DNA from: Nevskiaceae bacterium
GTDB taxonomy: Bacteria; Pseudomonadota; Gammaproteobacteria; Steroidobacterales; Steroidobacteraceae
NCBI GenBank assembly: GCA_031277355.1
Contig: JAITMN010000142.1
Span: 1 to 15,523 of the forward strand
DNA length: 15,523 nt
Reading direction: 5' to 3'
The position numbers were made by a program, and so were the translations under genes. Positions within the stretch are counted from its first letter, which is position 1; each line of letters opens with the position of its first letter. The notes beneath the pieces are model-generated. The model was not told the DNA's origin, made no database searches, and saw only the letters and a list, made by a program, of their open reading frames with translations. Positions 6,399 to 13,645 of the stretch are shown here, piece by piece.

Positions 6399-7865
6399 TC
6401 AATGCGCCACAGTATGACGGCGCTCGCTGGAGGGCGCGATACCCATGGCTTCCCGGTACTTGGCGACGGTGCGCCTAGCCACCGGGATACCTTCCTTTGA
6501 AAGCAGTTCGGCAATCCGGCTGTCGCTGAAGGGGCTGCCCGAAGGTTCCTCGCGAATCAGCTTGCGAATTTTTGCGCGGATCGCGGTGGAGGAGGTGCCC
6601 GAACCATCGGCGGCCTCCACCTGACTCGAAAAGAAATATCTTAACTCGAATACGCCGCGCGGCGTGAGCATGTACTTGCCGGCGGTGATGCGCGAGACGG
6701 TGGATTCGTGCATGCCGATGGCTTCGGCGACGTCGCGCAGAATCATCGGCCGCATGTGTTCCTCGCCCTGTTCGAAGAACGCGGTCTGGCGTTCCACGAT
6801 GCAGCGCGCCACCTTCAGCAGCGTGTCGTTGCGAATCTCCAGGCTCTTGATAAGCCAACGCGCTTCCTGCAATTGTGTGCGCAGGCTGGCGTGATCGCCG
6901 GAGCGGCCGATCAGGTCGGCGTAACTCTGATTCACGCGCACGCGCGGCAGCGCCGCCGGGTTCATCTCCACGCTCCAGCCGTTGGGCGTGCGCCGCACGA
7001 ATACATCGGGCACGACGTATTCGGAAGAGGCTGAACTGATCTGCGCGCCGGGACGCGGATGGCAACCGCGCACCAGCATCAACGCCTGTTGCAGCGTTTC
7101 TTCGTTCACATGCAGCGCGCGGCGCAGACCGGCCAGCTCGCGTTGCGCCACTTGATCGAGGTGCGAGGCGGCGATGGTCAGCGCCGTGTCGAGACCCGGC
7201 GTTGCCGGATCAAGTGCGCGCAATTGCAGCGTTACACATTCGGCCACCGAGCGTGCGCCGACGCCGACCGGGTCGAGCGATTGCACCACGCCAAGCATTT
7301 GCGCGATTTCTTCGGGCGTGGCGTCGATTTCCGGTCGCAGCGTCGCGGTGATCGTGTCGGCGGATTCGGTGAGATAACCATCGTCGTTGATCGCATCGAT
7401 CAGCGCGCGGCCGATGGTGAGTTCACGCGCATCGAGTCTGGCAAGGTCCAGTTGCCAGGCCAGATGCTGTTGCAGCGACGGGCCGCTGGCGTCGGTGAGT
7501 TCCTGCTGGCGATCTTCGTCGTCACCGTTCCACGGCGTATCGGAGGAGCCGGCGGTTTCGGTCCAGCCGTCGTCGATGATTTCGATTTGGGGTTCGTCGT
7601 CCTGGGGCTCGCTGTCGTCGGCAGATGTATTGACGCTATCTTCGCCGGCCGGCTCGCGGTCGCCCGGCCCTGCGCCGAGCGCCTCAAAAGAAGCCGTGGA
7701 CTCCACGTCCTCATCGGCTTCCAGCATCACATTGCTTTCGAGCAGGTCGCGGATGTGGTCGTGAAGTTCCAGGCAGGGCAGTTGCAAAAGCCTGATCGCC
7801 TGCTGCAACTGAGGAGTCATCGTCAGTTGCTGGCCGAGTTTTAACTGCAGTGAAGCTTTGAACAT
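6399..7865 (-). CDS. rpoN: RNA polymerase sigma-54 factor RpoN
   Basis: Alternative sigma factor for -24/-12 promoters that need AAA+ activators (nitrogen, motility, envelope functions). Seen: 488 residues against 477 in E. coli. Region I is Gln/Leu-rich (residues 1-50, LQLKLGQQLTMTPQLQQAIRLLQL). Region II is long and very acidic (about 51-125, for example DEDVES, DDSEPQDDEP, NGDDED). Core-binding repeats span about 130-330. The helix-turn-helix is at about 376-396 (LRDVAEAIGMHESTVSRIT). The RpoN box ARRTVAKYRE is intact at 463-472. ATG at 7865 follows directly on the lptB TAA with no spacer, so translation is probably coupled and the ribosome-binding site lies inside lptB. A small extension (MGIAPSSERRHTVAH) follows the RpoN box. 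Confidence 0.97.
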   Translation of the reverse strand: MFKASLQLKLGQQLTMTPQLQQAIRLLQLPCLELHDHIRDLLESNVMLEADEDVESTASFEALGAGPGDREPAGEDSVNTSADDSEPQDDEPQIEIIDDGWTETAGSSDTPWNGDDEDRQQELTDASGPSLQQHLAWQLDLARLDARELTIGRALIDAINDDGYLTESADTITATLRPEIDATPEEIAQMLGVVQSLDPVGVGARSVAECVTLQLRALDPATPGLDTALTIAASHLDQVAQRELAGLRRALHVNEETLQQALMLVRGCHPRPGAQISSASSEYVVPDVFVRRTPNGWSVEMNPAALPRVRVNQSYADLIGRSGDHASLRTQLQEARWLIKSLEIRNDTLLKVARCIVERQTAFFEQGEEHMRPMILRDVAEAIGMHESTVSRITAGKYMLTPRGVFELRYFFSSQVEAADGSGTSSTAIRAKIRKLIREEPSGSPFSDSRIAELLSKEGIPVARRTVAKYREAMGIAPSSERRHTVAH

Positions 7866-8597
7866 TTACATCCGGAAGTGCTGCCCCAAGTACACCTCAC
7901 GCACTCGGGCATTGGCAAGGATTTCATCTGCGGTTCCGGCGGCAATGACGGTGCCCCGGTCCACGATGCAGGCGCGATTGCACACTCCCAGCGTTTCACG
8001 CACGTTGTGGTCCGTTATCAGCACGCCGATGCCTTTTTCCGACAATTCGCGGATGATGTGCTGAATATCGAGCACGGAAATGGGGTCCACGCCGGCGAAA
8101 GGCTCATCGAGCAGGATGTATTGCGGCCCCGCCGCCAGTGCGCGGGCGATTTCCGCGCGCCGCCGCTCGCCGCCCGACAGCGCCATGCCGGGGCTGTTGC
8201 GCACTCTGTCGATGCGCAGTTCTTCGAGGATGTCTTCCAGACGCGCGGCCTTGTCGGTCGAGTCGAGGTCTTTGCGCAGTTGCAGCACGGCGCGGATGTT
8301 TTGCTCCACGGTGAGCCTGCGGAAGATCGAAGGCTCCTGCGGCAGATAGCCCACGCCCAGCCGTGCGCGGCGATGCATCGGCAGCGCGGTGAGGTTGGTG
8401 TCGCCCAGCGTGATGCGTCCTGCATCCACCGGCACGAGGCCGACGATCATGTAGAAGGCCGTCGTCTTGCCCGCGCCATTGGGGCCGAGCAACCCGACGA
8501 TCTCACCCGCGCGCACTTCAACGGATAAATCTTCGACCACCACGCGGCCCTTGTAGCTCTTGCGCAGTCCTTCGGCTTTGAGCATCGGCGCGTTCAT
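7866..8597 (-). CDS. lptB: LPS export ABC transporter ATP-binding protein LptB
   Basis: Cytoplasmic ATPase of the LptB2FG complex, which extracts LPS from the inner membrane and drives it along the LptC-LptA bridge. Seen: 243 residues, almost the E. coli length. Walker A is GPNGAGKT (38-45), Q-loop Gln87 in YLPQEPSIF, signature LSGGERRR (139-146), Walker B ILLDEP (160-165), D-loop AGVD and switch His196 in ITDHN. These features, with GYLPQEPSIFRRLTVEQN, are the LptB pattern and separate it from general amino-acid transport ATPases. ATG at 8597 overlaps the lptA stop by four bases (ATGA). The membrane partners LptF and LptG are not in this window. Confidence 0.97.
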   Translation of the reverse strand: MNAPMLKAEGLRKSYKGRVVVEDLSVEVRAGEIVGLLGPNGAGKTTAFYMIVGLVPVDAGRITLGDTNLTALPMHRRARLGVGYLPQEPSIFRRLTVEQNIRAVLQLRKDLDSTDKAARLEDILEELRIDRVRNSPGMALSGGERRRAEIARALAAGPQYILLDEPFAGVDPISVLDIQHIIRELSEKGIGVLITDHNVRETLGVCNRACIVDRGTVIAAGTADEILANARVREVYLGQHFRM

Positions 8598-9244
8598 GGC
8601 GTGTTTGCGGGTTTGTCCGCCGGTTTGTCTGCGCCGTCGTTGGGCCGGATCGTCATGCGCACGCGGCTGTCTTCGTTCGTGCCGCGTTCGGTTTCAATGC
8701 TGCGATCTTTCAGGCTGTAGAGAATGGCCGCCGTCGTCACTTCGTTGCGGCCATCGGTGTACCAGGCATTGCCCGACAGACGCACGCGCTGACGCGGCAC
8801 ATCGAGTTCAATTTGCTGCGCGCTGCCCTGATTGCGCTGCGCGCTGCCCTTGGGTTGATGCGAGAAGCGCGCAGGTGCGCCATCGACCTGGGCGCGCTGC
8901 AACAGATTGCTGACGAAGGTCAACTGCGCGATGTTGGCGTCGAGCACGCCGTCCAGATATTCCACATGCACATCGCCGGTGAAGGTCCACTGGCTGTTTT
9001 CAAAACTCGGTTGCGTGCCGCGTGCGGTGGCTTCGCGGGCGCGGATCAACAGACTCCCCTGCGCCGATTGCTGCCGGATCACCACATTCGGCATGCGCAG
9101 CGTGTTGGCGTTGTAGTCCAGTTGCAGTCCGTCGGCTTCCAGTTCGATGTCGCCAGTGGGCGCGGCGGCCTGCGCGAGCGCGCACAGCAGCAGCGCCAGC
9201 GGCAGCAGCAACGCCGCTGCGATGCGATGCTCAGAACGACACAT
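8594..9244 (-). CDS. lptA: Periplasmic LPS transport protein LptA
   Basis: Forms the periplasmic bridge that carries LPS from LptC to LptD. Seen: 216 residues. A Sec signal peptide has a basic start, a hydrophobic core (about 9-24) and a likely cut after AQAAA near residue 28. The Cys in the core is not preceded by a lipobox, so it is not a lipoprotein. An OstA/LptA beta-jellyroll domain follows (IELEADGLQLDY, then NVVIRQQSAQGSLLIRA, then WTFTGDVHVEYLDG). ATG at 9244 was chosen, with AAGG about 10 bases upstream; a GTG at 9250 in the same frame is possible. The start lies inside the end of lptC and the stop overlaps lptB. It is longer than E. coli LptA (185) because of a small internal duplication (QGSAQ/KGSAQ) and a C-terminal tail rich in Lys, Pro, Ala and Asp (DKPADKPANTP). 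Confidence 0.92.
   Translation of the reverse strand: MCRSEHRIAAALLLPLALLLCALAQAAAPTGDIELEADGLQLDYNANTLRMPNVVIRQQSAQGSLLIRAREATARGTQPSFENSQWTFTGDVHVEYLDGVLDANIAQLTFVSNLLQRAQVDGAPARFSHQPKGSAQRNQGSAQQIELDVPRQRVRLSGNAWYTDGRNEVTTAAILYSLKDRSIETERGTNEDSRVRMTIRPNDGADKPADKPANTP
8816..8850. repeat. 21-bp-spaced direct repeat inside lptA
   Basis: A perfect 14-base unit occurs at 8816-8829 and again at 8837-8850, a spacing of 21 bases, or seven codons. In LptA it encodes two neighbouring GSAQ units. It looks like a small in-frame tandem duplication, probably in a surface loop between strands, and it preserves the reading frame. Confidence 0.6.
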
Positions 9245-9812
9245 GACCACGAACCTTGGACTCCAATTTGAACTTGCCCGCGTTCAGATCGGCATCCAGG
9301 CCGGTGCCGGTGAGTTCCCGGTCGTTCCATTCAAAACGCACGGTGGATTTCGTGCGCAGTGTTTGCCCGCGCATGTCGTAGTCGAGCTTGTCGGTGCGTA
9401 TCACCAGCGGTGCGCCTGATCCGGCGGGCTGCCCGTGTGCCTGCACATTGCCGAGCAATGCCAGCACGCCGCCTTGTTCGGGCAGTTGCGCGGTGTCGGC
9501 GCGAACCGTCCAGCGCTGCGCCACGGTGGATTCGCCCGGCGGATCGTATTGCAGCGTCAAGTTGCTCGCGTCGATCATGTCGTTGTCGGCCTGCTGCACC
9601 TGTTCGGCGGTGAAGGCATACAGCAGCCGGCCTTCGGCGTCGGTTTGCGTAACGGAAACATCGCGGGCGGAGAAGTCGTAGCCGCTGTTTTCATCTTCAA
9701 CGATCTGCTCACCTGCCGGGTTTACCGGAGCTTGGCCGGTGCGCCCGAGTGCAAAGGCCAGGGCCAGCAATCCGGCAACGGCGGCGGTGAGCAACAGGTA
9801 GTGGCCTTTCAT
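9231..9812 (-). CDS. lptC: LPS export inner-membrane protein LptC
   Basis: Bitopic inner-membrane protein that receives LPS from LptB2FG and hands it to LptA. Seen: 193 residues, close to the 191 of E. coli LptC. One N-terminal membrane anchor spans about residues 5-22 (LLLTAAVAGLLALAFALG). A periplasmic beta-jellyroll domain follows, with YDFSARDVSVTQTDAEGRLLYAFTAEQ, then DNDMIDASNLTL and WTVRADTAQL. The end RFEWNDRELTGTGLDADLNAGKFKLESKVRGHVSF is typical of the family. ATG at 9812 overlaps the kdsC stop by four bases (ATGA), so I chose it over upstream in-frame codons that would extend the protein into kdsC. The 3' end overlaps lptA by 14 bp. Confidence 0.93.
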   Translation of the reverse strand: MKGHYLLLTAAVAGLLALAFALGRTGQAPVNPAGEQIVEDENSGYDFSARDVSVTQTDAEGRLLYAFTAEQVQQADNDMIDASNLTLQYDPPGESTVAQRWTVRADTAQLPEQGGVLALLGNVQAHGQPAGSGAPLVIRTDKLDYDMRGQTLRTKSTVRFEWNDRELTGTGLDADLNAGKFKLESKVRGHVSF

Positions 9813-10321
9813 GATGCCGTTCTCGCAGCCGCGCCGCGTGCGTGCAGCAACCAATCGCACACTTCGCGCACTGCGCCGGTGCCGCCCGGCAGCGTCGTGA
9901 TGCGATCGGCCGCAGCACAGGCCAGCGGATGCGCGTCGCGCACCGCCACGGCAAAGGCCACGCGCAGCATCAACGGTATGTCGGGGGTGTCATCGCCAAT
10001 GCAGGCGGCGCGATCGGCGGTGAGTTGCAGCTTCGTCAACAGCCGGTCGAACACGGCGCTCTTGTTCGCCGCGCCTTGAAACACATGGGCGATGCCCAGC
10101 TCGCGGCAGCGCGCCGCCACCGCGCGAGAACGCCGCCCCGAGATCACCGCAACGGTGACGCCGGCCTGTTGCAGCAGCTTCACGCCATGACCATCGCGCG
10201 CATGAAAGCGCTTGAACTGCTCGCCGCTTGCGCCAAACCACAGGCTGCCATCGGTGAGCACGCCATCCACATCGAGCACCAGCAGTTCGATACGCCGCGC
10301 CAATGTCGATGTCAGTCGCAT
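9809..10321 (-). CDS. kdsC: 3-deoxy-D-manno-octulosonate 8-phosphate phosphatase KdsC
   Basis: HAD-family phosphatase that releases phosphate from Kdo-8-phosphate, giving Kdo for the LPS inner core. Seen: 170 residues, the compact cap-less C0 type expected for KdsC. Motif I is LDVDGVLTDG with nucleophile Asp17 and Asp19. Motif II is Ser61 in ISGRRS, motif III is Lys87 in the QGAANK segment, and motif IV is GDDTPD (109-114). The RFHARDGHG block (38-46) is typical of KdsC. ATG at 10321 shares one base with the kdsD TGA (TGATG); a TTG immediately before it is less likely. It overlaps lptC at its 3' end. The order kdsD-kdsC-lptC supports the call over general HAD hydrolases. Confidence 0.96.
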   Translation of the reverse strand: MRLTSTLARRIELLVLDVDGVLTDGSLWFGASGEQFKRFHARDGHGVKLLQQAGVTVAVISGRRSRAVAARCRELGIAHVFQGAANKSAVFDRLLTKLQLTADRAACIGDDTPDIPLMLRVAFAVAVRDAHPLACAAADRITTLPGGTGAVREVCDWLLHARGAAARTAS

Positions 10322-11307
10322 CAAACCACTCCCGCGCGCAGCAGATCGTGGATGTTCAGCGCGCCGACCAGATGCCGTTCGTCGTCCGTGACCAGCAGCG
10401 CGGTGACCTGATGCTGCTGCATCAGGTTCACCGCGTCGGCGGCCAGCGCACGCGGCGCGATCACGCGCGGATCGCGAGTCATCACCGCTTCGATGGGCGT
10501 GGCGCGCAGATCGAGGTTGCGATCCAGCGTGCGGCGCAGATCGCCGTCGGTGAACACGCCCAGCAGTTTGTCGTTGGCGTCTACCACGGCTGTCAAACCC
10601 AATCCCTTCAGGCTCATTTCGATCAATCCCTGCGCCAGCGGCACATTCGGCCCAACGCGCGGCAGTTGACTGCTCCGCCGCATCACATCTTCCACATGCA
10701 ATAGTAGCTTGCGGCCCAGCGCGCCGCCCGGATGCGAGAGCGCGAAGTCCTGCTCGGTGAAGCCGCGCGCTTCCAGCAGCGCGGTGGCGAGCGCATCGCC
10801 CATTGCCAGCGTCGCCGTGGTGCTGGCAGTGGGGGCCAGATTCAGCGGGCAGGCTTCCTGTTCGACGCTGACATCAAGATTCACGTCCGCCTCGCGTGCC
10901 AGCGTGGAGGCCGGCCGCCCGGTCAGCGCGATCAGCGGCGTGCCGAGCCGCCGCAGATGCGGCAGCAGCGACAGCAATTCGGCGGTTTCCCCCGAGTTGG
11001 AAATGGCGATCACCACATCGCCGCGCGCCACCATCCCCAGATCGCCGTGACTGGCCTCCGCCGCATGCAGAAAGAAGGAGGGCGTGCCAGTGCTCGCCAG
11101 CGTCGCGGCAATCTTGTTGCCGATGTGTCCGGACTTGCCCAGCCCGGTGACGACCACCCGCCCGGTGGTCGCCAGACACAGGCGGCAGGCCCGGACGAAG
11201 CGCTCGTCGATGCGGATTTGCAGGTCCGCGACGGCGCGCGCTTCGACGGCCAGCGTCCGTCGGCCGGAGGCAATCAGGGCGGCGGGGGTGACGGCTGCGG
11301 GGTTCAT
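10321..11307 (-). CDS. kdsD: Arabinose-5-phosphate isomerase KdsD (KpsF/GutQ family)
   Basis: Converts ribulose-5-phosphate to arabinose-5-phosphate, the first step to Kdo. Seen: 328 residues, the same as E. coli KdsD. A sugar-isomerase (SIS) domain covers about residues 10-195, with VTGLGKSGHIGNKIAATLASTG, then HAAEASHGDLGM, SNSGETAELL and the conserved APTASTTATLAMGDALA. Two CBS domains follow, starting near VEDVMR and IEAVMTRDP. ATG at 11307 was taken because the family begins about here and the upstream open stretch reads as low-complexity and overlaps ibaG. It heads the nine-gene minus-strand run and is divergent from ibaG, 68 bp away. GutQ is the close paralogue, but the next gene, kdsC, favours KdsD. 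Confidence 0.95.
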   Translation of the reverse strand: MNPAAVTPAALIASGRRTLAVEARAVADLQIRIDERFVRACRLCLATTGRVVVTGLGKSGHIGNKIAATLASTGTPSFFLHAAEASHGDLGMVARGDVVIAISNSGETAELLSLLPHLRRLGTPLIALTGRPASTLAREADVNLDVSVEQEACPLNLAPTASTTATLAMGDALATALLEARGFTEQDFALSHPGGALGRKLLLHVEDVMRRSSQLPRVGPNVPLAQGLIEMSLKGLGLTAVVDANDKLLGVFTDGDLRRTLDRNLDLRATPIEAVMTRDPRVIAPRALAADAVNLMQQHQVTALLVTDDERHLVGALNIHDLLRAGVV

Positions 11308-11375
11308 GTTCTGCCGTCGATGATAGCTTAAACTCGCAGGGGTGCTTTTTCGCAGGCGGTGGTCCGCCGGTGGCA
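11308..11375. other. Divergent intergenic region between kdsD and ibaG
   Basis: This 68-bp gap should hold the promoters for the LPS/rpoN run on the left and for ibaG-murA on the right. A TATCAT (5 of 6 to the -10 consensus) lies on the minus strand at 11320-11325, but it is too close to the kdsD ATG for a normal leader and has no clear -35. A T-run (11346-11350) is the only other AT-rich patch. I saw no convincing operator. The ribosome-binding site of kdsD is weak. Confidence 0.35.
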
Positions 11376-11636
11376 ATGACGATGATGACGGCTGAACAGG
11401 TTGCAACGCTGATCCGCGACGGACTCCCCGGCGCCACGGTGCAGGTGCGCTCGCAAGACAATGTGCACTTCGAGGCGCTGGTGGTCAGCCCCGAGTTTGC
11501 GGGGCGGCGTCCGCTGCAGCGCCACCAGCGGGTCTACCAGACGCTGGGCGCGCTGATGGGCAGCGACGAGATTCACGCGCTGGCGCTGACCACGCTCACC
11601 CCCGACGAACTGGCCGCGCAGCAGGGGCGCGGCTGA
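11376..11636 (+). CDS. ibaG: BolA-family protein, IbaG type
   Basis: Small BolA/IbaG-family protein; members bind monothiol glutaredoxins and [2Fe-2S] clusters, and IbaG is linked to acid stress and envelope homeostasis. Seen: about 86 residues with the single BolA fold. DGLPGATVQVRSQDNVHFEALVVSPEFAG leads into RRPLQRHQRVYQTLGALM, and the end IHALALTTLTPDEL matches IbaG (E. coli: IHAVSIKAYTPAEW). Four possible starts lie close together in frame: GTG 11370 and ATG 11376, 11382 and 11385. A GGTGG at 11369-11373 suits 11382 or 11385 best by spacing, so the N-terminus is uncertain by a few residues. It sits one base before murA, the usual partner, and this supports IbaG over BolA itself. Confidence 0.88.
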   Translation: MTMMTAEQVATLIRDGLPGATVQVRSQDNVHFEALVVSPEFAGRRPLQRHQRVYQTLGALMGSDEIHALALTTLTPDELAAQQGRG

Positions 11637-11637
11637 A

Positions 11638-12897
11638 GTGGACAAGCTTCAGATCGTTGGCGGCCGCGCATTGGAAGGGCAGGTGCGCATTTCCGGCGCG
11701 AAGAACGCCGCGCTGCCCATTCTGGCCGCCACGCTGCTGGCCGACAGCCCCGTGACCGTGGGCAATGTGCCGCACCTGCAAGACGTGACCACGATGATCG
11801 AACTGCTGGGCCGCATGGGTGTGTCGGTGACCATCGACGAAAAGCTGCGCATCGAAGTCGATGCGACGGTGGCGAATGATTACGTGGCCCCCTACGAGCT
11901 GGTGCGCACGATGCGTGCGTCGATTCTCGTGCTGGGTCCGTTGCTGGCGCGCTTTGGCAAGGCCGATGTTTCGTTGCCCGGCGGCTGCGCCATCGGCGCG
12001 CGTCCGGTGAACATCCATGTGGCCGGCTTGCAGGCGATGGGCGCGCAGATTCACATTGAAAACGGCTACATCAAGGCGCGCGCCGACAAACTGCGCGGCG
12101 CGCATCTGGTGCTCGACACCGTTACGGTTACCGGCACCGAAAATCTGATGATGGCCGCCGCGCTGGCCGAAGGCCGCACGGTGCTGGAAAACGCCGCGCG
12201 TGAACCTGAGGTGGTCGATCTGGCGAATTTCCTGATTGCGATGGGGGCAAAGATTCGCGGTGCAGGCACCGATCGCATCGAAATCGACGGCGTGCCAACG
12301 CTGCACGGCGCGCATTACGACGTGCAGCCCGATCGCATAGAAACCGGCACTTTTCTCGTTGCCGGCGCGATCACCGGCGGCCATGTGCGCACCACGCGCA
12401 CGATTCCCGGTCACTTGGACGCGGTGCTGCAAAAGCTGCGCGAAGCCGGCGCGCACATCGCCACCGGCGAGGATTGGATCGAGCTTGATATGCGCGGCCG
12501 ACGCGCGAAGTCCGTGGACGTGCGCACCGCGCCGTATCCGGCCTTTCCCACCGACATGCAGGCGCAGTTCGCTGCACTCGACTGCATCGCCGATGGCGTG
12601 GGCACGATCATCGAGACGGTTTTTGAAAACCGTTTCATGCACCTGCTGGAAATGCGCCGCATGGGCGCGGAGATTCGGCTTGAAGGTAACACCGCCATCA
12701 TTCGCGGCGTGCCGAAGCTGACCGCCGCCCCGGTGATGGCCACGGACCTGCGCGCGTCGGCCAGTCTGGTGCTGGCGGGGTTGGTGGCCGAAGGCACGAC
12801 GCAGATCGACCGCATCTATCACATAGATCGCGGCTACGAGACGATTGAAGAGAAGCTGGCGCAGTTGGGGGCGCAGATTCGGCGCGTGCCGAATTGA
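11638..12897 (+). CDS. murA: UDP-N-acetylglucosamine 1-carboxyvinyltransferase MurA
   Basis: First committed step of peptidoglycan synthesis: transfer of enolpyruvate from PEP to UDP-GlcNAc in the cytoplasm. Seen: 419 residues, the same as E. coli MurA, with the family start MDKLQIVGGRALEGQVRISGAKNAALP (Lys22, Asn23). The catalytic loop LPGGCAIGARPVNIH carries Cys117, the residue that fosfomycin alkylates, so the enzyme should be drug-sensitive by this criterion. YPAFPTDMQAQF and the C-terminal IYHIDRGYETIEEKL are conserved. The start is GTG at 11638, one base after the ibaG stop (TGA-A-GTG), so the two are probably co-translated. No his genes follow, unlike in many Betaproteobacteria. Its stop is one base from the stop of the convergent Uma2 gene. 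Confidence 0.97.
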   Translation: MDKLQIVGGRALEGQVRISGAKNAALPILAATLLADSPVTVGNVPHLQDVTTMIELLGRMGVSVTIDEKLRIEVDATVANDYVAPYELVRTMRASILVLGPLLARFGKADVSLPGGCAIGARPVNIHVAGLQAMGAQIHIENGYIKARADKLRGAHLVLDTVTVTGTENLMMAAALAEGRTVLENAAREPEVVDLANFLIAMGAKIRGAGTDRIEIDGVPTLHGAHYDVQPDRIETGTFLVAGAITGGHVRTTRTIPGHLDAVLQKLREAGAHIATGEDWIELDMRGRRAKSVDVRTAPYPAFPTDMQAQFAALDCIADGVGTIIETVFENRFMHLLEMRRMGAEIRLEGNTAIIRGVPKLTAAPVMATDLRASASLVLAGLVAEGTTQIDRIYHIDRGYETIEEKLAQLGAQIRRVPN

Positions 12898-12898
12898 G

Positions 12899-13459
12899 TT
12901 ACGCCCACAGCCCGCTCAATTCCAGCGCCACTGCGTCGAACGGCGGCACGCGCACTTGCTCCTGATCGGCGTGCGCTCCGAGCACCGCCCAGCGCCCTTG
13001 CTGGTTTTCATACGCTTCCAGCGTTCGCAGGTCTGGGTCGATCAGCCATAGATGTTGCACGCCGGCTGCGGCGTAGATCGGCATCTTGCGTGTGCGATCC
13101 AGCCTTGCGGTGCTGGGGGAGAGAATCTCGCAAATCCAGTCTGGTGCCAGTTCGAACCAGGCAACATCTGGATAAACGGGCATCCGCTCGCGTCGCCAGC
13201 CTGCGAGGTCGGGTACGAGTATGTTTTCGCCAAGGTGAAGTTCTGGTTCGGTGAGTATCCACCAGCCGCCTGGGCCACCGTCGCCCTTGTCGAAACGAGG
13301 AAATAGCTCGCCGCCGAGCGCGGAATTGGATCGCGCATGTTTCGACGCGGGTCGAGGCTGGCTATACAGCGTGCCCTCGATGATCTCACCGACCCTGTTT
13401 TCAGGCAGGGCGATCAGATCATCGTAGGTCGTCGAGCGGGGCTTTAGCACGGCGGACAT
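12899..13459 (-). CDS. Uma2-family (DUF820) putative nuclease
   Basis: Small protein of the Uma2/DUF820 family, which has a PD-(D/E)XK nuclease-like fold. The cellular role of most members is unknown. Seen: 186 residues. Glu28 in GEIIEGTLY, the Pro-Asp pair at 83-84 in LVPDLAGWRRERMP, Glu111 in CEILSPST and Lys125 in RTRKMPIYAAAGV form the expected set of putative catalytic residues. HLWLIDPDLRTLEAY is the typical closing strand. ATG at 13459 has AGGAT seven bases upstream. It stands alone: it faces murA tail to tail with one base between stops and diverges from a long intergenic region. Such genes are common and highly copied in Cyanobacteria and scattered in Proteobacteria, which fits an acquired accessory gene. 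No toxin, methylase or transposase partner was seen. Confidence 0.85.
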   Translation of the reverse strand: MSAVLKPRSTTYDDLIALPENRVGEIIEGTLYSQPRPASKHARSNSALGGELFPRFDKGDGGPGGWWILTEPELHLGENILVPDLAGWRRERMPVYPDVAWFELAPDWICEILSPSTARLDRTRKMPIYAAAGVQHLWLIDPDLRTLEAYENQQGRWAVLGAHADQEQVRVPPFDAVALELSGLWA

Positions 13460-13505
13460 GACGGCATCCTATCACCGCCACCGAATCCGGCCCAAAATCA
13501 CGGTT

Positions 13506-13521
13506 TGTGACGCAGGTCACC
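13506..13521 (+). promoter_or_regulatory. CRP/Vfr/Clp-like palindromic operator
   Basis: The site reads TGTGA-CGCAGG-TCACC, matching 9 of 10 conserved positions of the CRP consensus TGTGA-N6-TCACA; the core GTGAC-N4-GTCAC is a perfect inverted repeat. It lies 47 bp upstream of the Uma2 ATG and about 32 bp before a possible -10 box on the plus strand, so it could act on either side. Binding by a CRP-family regulator is inferred from the motif only. Confidence 0.45.
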
Positions 13522-13552
13522 CAAACGAACGATACAAATCTGAAATCTGGGC

Positions 13553-13558
13553 TATAGT
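13553..13558 (+). promoter_or_regulatory. Possible -10 box reading rightwards
   Basis: TATAGT matches 5 of 6 positions of the -10 consensus. The best -35 at 16 bp (GATACA) shares only three bases with TTGACA, so the promoter would need an activator, and the CRP-like site is about 50 bp before the expected start of transcription. The transcript would carry the hairpin, the short frame and the microsatellite ahead of the PH-domain gene. Confidence 0.3.
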
Positions 13559-13616
13559 TGCGGCGCGTCATCTCTTGTGGGATGCGCCAGTTGAAGGAAG
13601 CAACAGTCCAAGGGAT

Positions 13617-13645
13617 TTGCCCCAAGTCAGGGAACGACATGGCAA
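13617..13645 (+). promoter_or_regulatory. Hairpin spanning the start of the short leader frame
   Basis: TTGCC (13617-13621) pairs with GGCAA (13641-13645), and inside it GTC (13626-13628) pairs with GAC (13636-13638). The loop carries AGGGAA, a ribosome-binding site, and the ATG at 13639 lies at the edge of the 3' arm. It may be a weak translation-control element, or chance pairing. Confidence 0.25.

Noticed and set aside
13562..13588. Stem GGCGC/GCGCC near the expected 5' end of the repeat-bearing transcript, as a riboswitch or small RNA.
   Set aside because: The stem needs a three-base bulge to extend, and I recognise no known family. Comparison with 6S, SRP and tmRNA core motifs from memory gave no convincing match.
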